A DNA stretch of 64,000 nucleotides from Triticum aestivum (lineage: Eukaryota > Streptophyta > Magnoliopsida > Poales > Poaceae): positions 516,973,915 through 517,037,914 of the forward strand of contig NC_057795.1 of NCBI RefSeq assembly GCF_018294505.1, given 5' to 3'. The notes under the pieces were generated by a model. That model was not told the DNA's origin. It searched no databases and saw only the letters and a list, made by a program, of their open reading frames with translations. Shown one piece after another: positions 55,978 through 64,000 of this stretch (within the stretch, counting starts at the first letter, position 1; each line of letters starts with the position of its first letter). A program made the position numbers and the translations under genes.

Positions 55978-58535
55978 TCAATGCTTGGTTTCAGGTACCC
56001 ATTGAGTAATGGGTCCTTTGATGTTAGTAACAAGGGTCTTGGGAACCCAAATAGACCATTCAATGTACTCATAAGGAGAACCAACAAATTTAGCATAAAC
56101 ATGCCCATCACTAGCACGACATAACCCATAAGAAGGGTTAAAGTCGTCGGATTTGTCGGAAGGGGTGGCATTGCCCTTTTTGATATCACCACCCTTCACA
56201 TTGTTCTTCTTCTCCTTAGGAGCACCCTCTCCCTCCTTCACAAACGTTTTCTTGAGAGGGGGAGGTCATTTGGTCTTGTCGTTCTTCTTCTTGTTCTTGG
56301 ACTTGGGTGCGAATCCAACTCCCTCCTTGGCCACAACTTTCTTTTGATTGATCAAAAGGTCATTGAGGTTTTTCTCACCTTGAATGCATGTCACAAGGCC
56401 TTTCTCCAGTTTCTCTTTCAACTTGGCATTTCCTCCACAAGATGCACATGCTCACAACACGGGTTAGTAGCATTTGCGTTATCAATTAAGACCATATGAG
56501 GAAAGGTGGCTTTCTCCTTGGTTAGCTTCACTTGGAGTTGATCATGAGACTCCTTGAGGCTAGCATGAGCACCCTTCAAAGCCTTGTGAGCCTTGTCAAG
56601 GAAATCAAACTCCTCTTTGAGTCTAGCAAGGTCAACCCCAAGTTTAGCCTTCTCGGAGTTTAACACACGAGAGACAACAAGAGCATGATCAAGATCTTTC
56701 TTTAATTTAGCATTGTCATCGTTGTGTGACTCCTCAAGAGCCAAATAGTGACCATGCTCTTCCTCAAGAGCGTTAGAGAGATCCGATATCTTATCGGCAG
56801 AGTCACGACTATGACCTTCCATCTTAGAGATGGTTTCTTCATGAGCCTCGATCATGTCATTGGCTTCACCAAGTTGTTCCAAGAGAGCAACGATGTGCTT
56901 CTTGGATTTGCCCTTGAGTTTACTCATAAAAGACTCAAATTCATTCATATCTTCATTAGACCCCTCATTTTCATCAATGCAACCCGCCAAGGAGGGATTA
57001 GTAATGATGGTGGTTTTGATGTTGGGGGTTACCTTGTTAGTGGCTTCAGACATGAGGCACTTGGCAGTGATGTTCTCGTTGGGTGAATCGAAGAGAGACA
57101 CCTGGGGAGTTGTGGCAATGGCAACGAAGGCCATGGCCATCGCTTCTCCATCTTCATCATCATCGCCATCCTCATGGTATTCTTCTTGAACCACTAACCC
57201 TCGAGTAGGAGTCTTTTTGGTGAAGTTGTTCTTGTTGGGGAAGGACTTGGCTTTGTCTTTTCAAATGAGCTTGCCACCATTGTCTTCCCGCTTCTCGTAA
57301 GGAAAATCCACAACAAAATGACTCACATTGCCACAATTGTAACAAGTTCTCACTCATTGCTTTCCCTTGAGCCCACTTGAATTGTTCTTGTTAAAGTTGG
57401 GCCTTGTGTTCTTCTTGCTCCAAAATTGCCTTGAAGCAAGAGCCATGTGCTCATGATAATCATATTTTGTATCCTCGGGATTGCCCTTCTCATCTTCCTC
57501 TTCTTCCGCTTCTTCCACAATAACCTTGGCCTTCAAGGCAAGATTGGACTTCTTTGTTCTTTGAGATCGGAGCACCGCGTTGTCGGCGGTCTTGTCCAAG
57601 ATGCTCATTGCCACGAACTCATCCAACACTTCACTTGAGGTCATGGAGTGGAAGTCCGGTCTTTGACGGATAAAGGAGGACATGGCCTTGTTGTAGGGCA
57701 TCATGGCTTTGAGGAACTTGCGGTTGATCCAATTGTCATCCGTGTCCTTGCTCCCATAATCTCGGAGTGAGACCGCGAGTTTGGTTACTCTCCGAAAGAG
57801 CTCACGAGGTTCTTCATCTTCTTTCATTGCAAACTCATCGGCTTCATCTTGCACCACTTCATAGTTGGAGTGTTGAATGCTTGCGCTTCCCCGATAGAGA
57901 GACACAACGCAATTCCATGCGTCTTTGGCCATGGCATAGGGTCGAAGATGAGGCAGATCTTCGGGGATAATTGCATCTTGGATGATGAAGAGAGCATTCT
58001 CATTGAATTGATTATCCACGGCTTCCCTAGGGGTGAAGTTGCTTCGGTGACGTGGATAGAAACCTTCTTCAATGATTCTCCAAAGATTAGTATTCACATG
58101 ATTTAAATGACGCTTGAAGCAATACACCCAAGAATCAAAGTCCTCATTTTTCACAATCTTAGGAGGAGGGCCGACATGATTTAAATGAGTAGAGGGAATT
58201 GGTCCTCCATAAGTTGGAGGTTCCACATGGGCAAACATGCCGATGCCATTTCTACCACTAGTAGAAGGACCCTTTTCACTATTAGCTTCCCCCTTGTCGG
58301 AGTTAGCATCCGTCACCTTGTTAGTGGGATCACCCATTTTCATCGGCGAGGTAGATAGTTTAAGTCCTTCTAAGAATTTATTAAACATGCTTTCAACCTC
58401 GGTCGTCATGGAGGTTTTCAATGTGTCCAAAGCCACATTGAATTCCTCACGAGAGACCGCGGTTCCCCCATCGGCCGTAGACGAGCTCGGATTCACACCG
58501 GAGTGCTCCTCTGCACCGTCTACGGTGTCAACCAT
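55978..58535 (-). pseudogene. Sirevirus gag with zinc knuckle and coiled coil, broken
   Basis: The frame opens at 58535 (MVDTVDGAEEHSG). Residues about 120-330 form a Copia gag domain (FDSWVYCFKRHLNHVNTNLW ... MAKDAWNC ... LRDYGS). A TGA at 57354-57356 precedes a zinc knuckle CYNCGNVSHFVVDF whose last cysteine is changed. A second in-frame TGA follows near 57260. The same frame then gives a long predicted coiled coil (EEEHGHYLALEESHNDDNAK and neighbours, 56430-57000), a known feature of Sirevirus gag. A frameshift between 56418 and 56241 leads to a lysine-rich tail ending at 55978. Confidence 0.88.
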
Positions 58536-58569
58536 ATTCTTCGGACGGCAAAGTTCTTAATAAAGAGAC

Positions 58570-58584
58570 GAGGCTCTGATACCA
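58570..58584 (-). other. primer binding site of the Sirevirus (initiator tRNA-Met)
   Basis: Minus strand tggtatcagagcctc starts two bases inside the LTR boundary, complementary to initiator tRNA-Met, and fixes the element's orientation. Confidence 0.88.
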
Positions 58585-58586
58585 AT

Positions 58587-60248
58587 TGAAAGGATCGATA
58601 TAGTTGACTAGAGGGGGGTGAATAGGCAACTAAGAATTTTTAGCTTTTCTTTACCAAATTAAAGTTTGCATCAAAGTAGGTTGTCTAGAAATGCAACTAG
58701 GTGAGCAACCTATATGATGCAACAACAACAAGCACACAATTAAGCAAGGGAAACAACACAACTAAACTTGCACAAGTAAAGACACGAGATAACCAAGAGT
58801 GGAGCCGGTGAAGACGAGGATGTGTTACCGAAGTTCCTTCCTATTGAGGGGAAGTACGTCTCCGTTAGAGCGGTGTGGAGGCACAATGCTCCCTAAGAAG
58901 CCACTAGGGCCACCGTATTCTCCTCAGGCCCTCACACAATGCAAGATGCTGTGATTCCACTATTGGTGCCCTTGAAGGCGGCGACCGAACCTTTACAAAC
59001 AAGGTTGGGGCAATCTCCACAACTTAATTGGAGGCTCCCAACAACACCACAAAGCTTCACCACAATGGACTATGGCTCCGCGGTGACCTCCACCATCTTG
59101 GGTGCTCAAACACCCAAGAGTAACAAGATCCGCTAGGGATTAGTGGGGGGAATCAAATTTCTCTTGGTGGAAGTGTAGATCGGGGACTTCTCAACCAATC
59201 CCGAGCAAATCAACAAGTTTGATTGGCTAGGGAGAGAGATCGGGCGAAAATGGAGCTTGGAGTAAGAATGGAGCTTAGGGTTAGAAGAGGTAGTGAACTA
59301 GAGGAGAAAACACCCCTTATATAGTGGAGAGACAAATCCAACCGTTATCCACTAGCGAGCCCGCGACTTGCGGTACTACCGCTCAAGACACGCGGTACTA
59401 CCGCAAGGGCTCATGGTACTACCACGATGGATCACGGTACTACCGCAGCTATGGCAGGAGCTAGCCCAGGCCTGAACCGTAGTGGCTGAGGGCGGTACTA
59501 CTGCTGGCACAGTACTACCTCTCCCCCTTGTGGTACTACCGCAAGGCAGGATTGAACTAGCCTGGGAAGGGGCGCGGATGAATAAAAATACATCCGTGCC
59601 CACTTCCGCTGAAAATAAACAATGCAAAAAATCCGACACGGTACTACCGTGCAAGGCATGCGGCACTACCGTGCAAGGAGAGGATGTAAAAAATTACATC
59701 CGCCCCTACTTCCGCTCCTGTTGTCGTGCCAGACCAAGACTCATGGTACTACCACGCAGGGCGCGGATGTAAAAAATTACATCCGCCCCTACAGCCGCGC
59801 GAGCGGCTGAGTCTGGTCCGAGGCCACGGTACTACCGCAACCTCGTGCGGTACTACCGCAGGAGCCTGTGGTACTACCGCTCCTAGGAGCAGTACTACCG
59901 CATGCCCCATAACAGCAATGCTAGGAATCCTTCTCTTTTGCATATATATGAAGAAAGCGAACGATGCTCCAAAGTGCAAAGGGAAAGGCGGTGCAGAGGG
60001 AGAAAACGTGTACGCAATGATTCCACCCGAACCTTTCCAATGCGGACCCCCTCTTAATAGTACGGCTTTCCTATGACTCAAGTCCACCGAAAAGAAACGT
60101 AGAAAAAGCGTCTTCACTAGTATTCGAGGGGCACCAAACCGTCTTGTGCCTAATGACAAAATGTCTGAAATGCTCAAGGCACACGATTAGTCCACAAACG
60201 CAATGTCATCAATCACCAAAACACCCTAGGGATAAATACGCCCTTACA
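58587..60248 (-). repeat. 5' LTR of the Sirevirus (right on plus strand)
   Basis: 1662 bp, partner of 33078-34774, again with about fifteen copies of the gcggtactaccgc palindrome (about 59370-59910). Confidence 0.9.
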
Positions 60249-60253
60249 CCTAC

Positions 60254-61569
60254 TCTGTGACGTCATCCCTGACAGGTACCGTAAAAGGGACCGAGGCTGA
60301 TTCGCTTATGCTGATATGAACTATGTAAAGGAGGAGAGGATACGACCATTCCGTTCTTCGACACCTTGCAGTCGTCATCACCATTCCCATCTATAGTGGT
60401 CTACATCTCCATAGCCATCATCGTCACCATCGTAGTCTCCATTTCCCTTAGTACAATTGCTTGTAAGCGAGATTACATTGCAATCAACAACATTGTAAGA
60501 CTTGTCCCTAACACGTTTATCAACCCAGAAGGAGTTCTTCCAGTAAACAAATTCAGTAGTACCTGCACACAGAAACAACACAAATTTGTCCCCAACACAT
60601 CAAGAATGTTGTCAAGCTTCTTGTCTTGCTACTTTCAAGGTTAAATTGCACAAGATGATAATAATTGATAGAAATGTTATATCAAAGAATAGTAATGTAG
60701 TGAAGATTTCAGGAATGGAGAATAGACCCCGGGGTCATAGGTTCATTAGTGCCATCTCTCATAAGCATAATAGGGAAGTGTGGTAAATAAGTTACAATTG
60801 AGCAGTGATTAAATTGCAATATTTATATTTATAACTATGATAATACATGGTATAATCTCATATAGGCATTATGTCTGTGCTATGTAGACCTCCAACTGCA
60901 TCTACAACTAATACTCCACCCCAAGATCGCTATCTAGCATGCATCTCGAAATATTAAGTTCATGATAAACATAACATTGCAAAAAGCAAGATGACATAAT
61001 ATAGACAGTAAAATATCAAGCAATGTGACAATAAACCATCTTTTGATCCTTAGTAGCAAGTGACAATAATATAATATGTGTCTTGTCCCTTTCTGCCATT
61101 GTGATATAGATCACCGCAATATTAGAACCCACTACAATGCACCACTTCTGAAGAAAAGTGAAATACCAATCGAACTTGGTCAAAGAAGTTAGAAAGATCA
61201 AAGAGCATCCAAAATTATTTAATTATACAATAAAGAAATCTTAAAAGTTCCAATTGAAATCAATGCACAATATGATCATAAAAGTGAAAATTCATCGTAT
61301 ACCAACAAACACACCACCGATAACATTGAATTGATCTCGATCATGTGAGACAGCTCATGCGAAGTGGTATCGAAGATCAGAGAGATAAGGAGATAGATAG
61401 ATAGAGAGAGAGATCTAGCTATTTCTAGGGACCCTAAGGCCCTGTACTACTCACTAACACATGGTCATGGAGGTAGTAAGATCGATGAAGAAACCTCCTA
61501 TGGTGGATCCCCCCTCCTGTAGAGTGCTGAAATAGGCCTTCAGATTGGATCTCCTCATGACAGAAACTT
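60254..61569. other. AT-rich intergenic sequence with one exon-like ORF
   Basis: No solid gene. On the minus strand 60562-60378 reads TTEFVYWKNSFWVDKRV and then an Asp/Gly-rich tail (GDYDGDDDGYGD) to a stop, preceded by acceptor-like ttctgtgtgcag. It might be the last exon of a decayed host gene. A gata/gaga simple repeat lies at about 61380-61415. Confidence 0.3.
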
Positions 61570-61716
61570 GCAGCGGCAGAAAACTTCGTCAATCTCATGA
61601 TTTGCCAACTCGGCCTCTCAGAGGTGCTCGCAGAAATAGGATGCGCGTGTGTATATTCATCAGGGTGATTTTTTATGTATGTGAGTGTCTGCATTTGTAA
61701 TGTGACTTAAAAAACA
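61570..61716 (+). mobile_element. 3' fragment of the same SINE family
   Basis: acttcgtcaatctca, ctctcagaggt and the cgtgtgt ... gagtgtctgc ... ttaaaaaa tail align to the 3' half of the SINE at 32111-32420 in the opposite orientation. The tRNA-like 5' half is missing. Confidence 0.6.
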
Positions 61717-61979
61717 TGTATGTTCCATGAAGTTCATAATCTTTTTTTTCATTTTGATGCTCAAAATTCCAAAAGCATGCACCGACACTTCTATGGATAG
61801 GCACGTCCATAAGGAGCTCCTAATCGACGTCTTCATCGCTGGTTAGGACAAAGGGCGCCCACGCGCCATCCCTCATTGGCCAGCCCAATATGAGGCGTTA
61901 CCTTCGGTTCGTTGGTTCCCTAAAAAAATCCAGTTCGATGGTGGTGGACTGACCTGTCACGGTTGACCGACCCACCAAT

Positions 61980-62350
61980 GATCATTCAGCTTCTGAAAAA
62001 ATAGAAAAATAGAATTCAAAAAAATCATTGATTTTTAAAAACTTCACAATTTCAAAATCTTCATTAATTCTAGAATCATCAATTTTGAGAAAAAATCATA
62101 GATTTTGAAAATAATTCATAAAAAGTTAAAAGTTGACCGGTTTTGAAAAAAGTTCACAGTTCTAAAAAAAATTGCAAATAGGAAAAAGTTCATGAATTTG
62201 GAAAAATAGTTCACAAATTCGGAAAAGTTCATGAATTTGAAAAATATCCATCGATTTTGATAAACATAAGTTTGCACATTTTCCAAAACAAGAAGACGAA
62301 AAGAAAAAGAAAAAGAAAAAGGAAAGGAATTGGAAAAGAAAAGAAAAAAG
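61980..62350. repeat. degenerate tandem repeat and A/G-rich tract
   Basis: Repeated units of about 20-25 bp of the form aaaaagttcatgaatttgg, varied throughout, followed by gaaaaagaaaaagaaaaagg at about 62294-62345. Such arrays occur inside grass DNA transposons, but no ends are visible. Confidence 0.6.
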
Positions 62351-62451
62351 AAGAGAAGAATAAAACATTGTAACTAATCACACCGGGTCAAGAGCCACCT
62401 TTTTCAGTTTAAAATAGAAAAAGAAGAGGGTACCATGGGTTGTTCCAGTAG

Positions 62452-62922
62452 GGGTGAATTAACAACTACTTGTCTCATTAAGCTCGTGCTTGTTGAGCTC
62501 AACGAGCAAAACACGTTGATTGGCTATGTTCATTAATAGCTTGTTAAGCTCATGATTACTCGTTAACAGACATTAGCCCCTTTGATTTAGTTCTAATGTG
62601 TTTTTATGAAGGAAGAAAGTGACCACATGAGTGGTTATGCCAGTTATTGTCTCTTGTGGCCTAGGTTGGTTCAATTAGACCGAATGGATAAGTTGAGATG
62701 CCAAAAAATGCTGCCACATAACATTAAAATATGTGTTGTGTTGTATTAGTGAGCTTAACGAGCTGCTCGTGAAACTCATTAACTCGTTCATTAAGCTTGT
62801 TAAGTTTAACAAGTTGAATTGTGCTTGACCCTGTTAATTAAAAAGTGAGCTACGAGCTTAACGGGTCGAGCCACCGAGTGTTCGTTAAGATCGCGAGCAA
62901 CTAGCTTTTTGGTCCAGCCCTA
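62452..62922. mobile_element. possible non-autonomous hAT-like element
   Basis: Starts taggggtgaattaacaacta and ends agctttttggtccagccct; the reverse complement of the end, agggctggaccaaaaagct, is similar to the start. The inside repeats motifs such as gcttaacgagct and aagcttgttaag. I found no 8-bp duplication, so the assignment is weak. Confidence 0.35.
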
Positions 62923-63029
62923 CGATCTCAGCGTGGAAGGGGGGAGGGGGTGTGCACCGGTTTTGCGAAAACTAAAGTAACGGGCGTCGTATAGGAAGCT
63001 AGCATCCGTAACTGCGAAATCACTAATTG

Positions 63030-63145
63030 AGGAGCGCTCCCCGCAACGATTAGTCGGGGAGCACTCCCCGCGCGCCAAGTGTTACGCGCGTAGCGGTCCT
63101 GAGACTTTTCCGACACGCTCCGCGCGCGACACTTGGCGCGCGCAT
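63030..63145. repeat. GC-rich inverted repeats
   Basis: cgcgcgccaagtgt (63069-63082) and acacttggcgcgcg (63129-63142) are perfect 14-bp complements, and gagcgctccccg is mirrored by cggggagcactc just before. Sharply GC-rich within AT-rich surroundings. Possibly the terminus of an unrecognised DNA element. Confidence 0.6.
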
Positions 63146-63633
63146 GGCTTCTCCCGTGATTTCCAGTTTCTAGTTTCCCTTTGTGGTTTTTCCTTTTTTC
63201 ACTTTAGTCCTTATACTTTTAATGTTTTGTAATACCTTTTGATCTATTTTGAGATTTGTTTCTCTCTGGTGTGGGCGAACCCTCGTCACACACTGTTCTT
63301 TCTTTGCCATCGTCTTTGCCCGTTGCCGCCGCTGCTCTTGTGTCGTGGTTACGGCAACAGCTGTTCCGTCTGCCGCGCTTGTTGCCTGCTCTTACGGCGG
63401 TCCTTTTCTAGCGTCGAACATGCTTCCCCCTTGGTGATATCTTCGTTCCCTACTAGTTTCCTTCGTGGGTTCCCTGTTTCCCTTGTTCGTTTCTCTTTTT
63501 GTTCCCATTATATTTCCGGGCTATGGAGATTTATGGGGTAGTTACGGGTGGGGACTACCAACACAATCAGATGTCAAGTTTCAACTGGGTTTTGTGGGAT
63601 TAGTTCTTGATAACCATTGTGTTCCTTGCAGTT

Positions 63634-63953
63634 ATGGCTTGTCCTTTTTGCCGTATGCCTGGTGGCCCATGTTCTTCTGTTGATTCTTCTATAGATGGGT
63701 TCAGTGTGGTCCTGGATCGACGTTGTTGGAGGCATGTTGTAAGAAAATCATTTTATAATTGTTCAATTTTTTGCACACACGCTTATTTCTTTTGGTGCTG
63801 CCCATGCTGTTTAGATTTTGATTATGATCCTTGTTTTGATTTTTTGTGCAGTATGTTCCATGCAGTGTTAGAGCTCATCTTGCTCGTTACATCGAGGAGT
63901 GTAGGGCTTTAGCCATAAGGAGGGGTGACGAAGATACTGATCTTGCTCTTTAG
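63634..63953 (+). CDS. possible two-exon small protein, 68 residues, unrecognised
   Basis: An ATG at 63634 follows an acceptor-like gttccttgcag. The frame (MACPFCRMPGGPC ...) runs 35 codons to a donor at 63739 (gtaaga), and a T-rich stretch ends in ttttttgtgcag at 63851. The joined frame continues YVPCSVRAHLARYIEECRAL to TAG at 63951-63953. Several cysteines (CPFC, GPC) suggest a metal-binding fold. An upstream 5' exon may exist (ATG at about 63524). I do not recognise the family; it could be part of a transposon extending past the window. Confidence 0.25.
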
Positions 63954-64000
63954 TGCAGTGAGGGTTATTTGTATGGTGTTCTATTTAGTCATGGTCGGTG

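Larger units (their letters stand above)
33078..60248 (-). mobile_element. Sirevirus-type Ty1/Copia retrotransposon carrying a nested insertion stack
   Basis: LTRs at 33078-34774 and 58587-60248 both start tgaaaggatcg and end cccttaca. The duplication cctac is exact (33073-33077, 60249-60253). Coding order on the minus strand is gag, protease, integrase, reverse transcriptase, RNase H, then an additional ORF before the 3' LTR. This order (integrase before reverse transcriptase), the long coiled-coil gag, the initiator tRNA-Met primer site, several polypurine tracts and an extra 3' ORF together indicate the Sirevirus lineage of Copia elements. Without the 14.6-kb stack at 38477-53102 the element would be about 12.5 kb. 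All genes carry stops or frameshifts. Confidence 0.9.

Overview
The window looks like a piece of a large grass genome, most likely wheat or a close Triticeae relative. The reasons are the kinds of repeats (a LARD with 4.6-kb LTRs, BARE/Angela/WIS-type LTRs, a Gypsy element with a tRNA-Asp primer site, a CACTA element beginning CACTACTAGG, Stowaway MITEs, a tRNA-related SINE), the nesting of these elements inside each other, and the low gene density. I can support one intact host gene: a three-repeat MYB transcription factor (MYB3R) on the minus strand at 23865-29739, with seven coding exons that join in frame into 603 residues. Four runs of N are assembly gaps.

Layout. 1-11530: a large retrotransposon derivative with its 5' LTR cut by the window edge (1-3141), a non-coding internal domain (3142-6931) and a complete 3' LTR (6932-11530). 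11531-11986 and from 21601: old flanking sequence, split by a full-length non-autonomous Gypsy element (11987-21595, target duplication ATAGG). That element has a broken gag-protease gene and no reverse transcriptase or integrase, and it carries a nested solo LTR (17669-19014, duplication GTCAC). 21685-22263: a broken GC-rich gene copy. 23400-30370: the MYB3R gene with its 3' and 5' flanks. 30370-33072: intergenic sequence with one SINE.

33078-60248 is one four-level nest. The outer layer is a Sirevirus-type Copia element in minus orientation (duplication CCTAC), with broken gag, protease, integrase, reverse transcriptase and RNase H plus an extra 3' ORF. Into its reverse transcriptase/RNase H junction went a BARE/Angela-type LTR, now solo (38477-53097, duplication CCTCT). 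Into that LTR went a 12.9-kb CACTA transposon (39149-52043, duplication CGA). Into the CACTA went another solo LTR, reversed (49819-51556, duplication GAAAC). All four pairs of duplications can be read directly.

The CACTA is the most interesting part. It has a decayed TNP2-type transposase gene, a second gene combining a Ptta/En/Spm-type region with a Ulp1-like C-terminus that lacks the usual cysteine, and a small intact ORF that joins an RNase H1-type RNA:DNA-hybrid-binding domain to a membrane segment. The leader of the second gene folds into a hairpin of about 183 nt. Both arms of the hairpin resemble the leader of the transposase gene, which suggests a self-targeting small-RNA arrangement.

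60249-64000 is intergenic: a SINE fragment, simple repeats, a possible hAT-like element, GC-rich inverted repeats and a weak two-exon small ORF at the edge.
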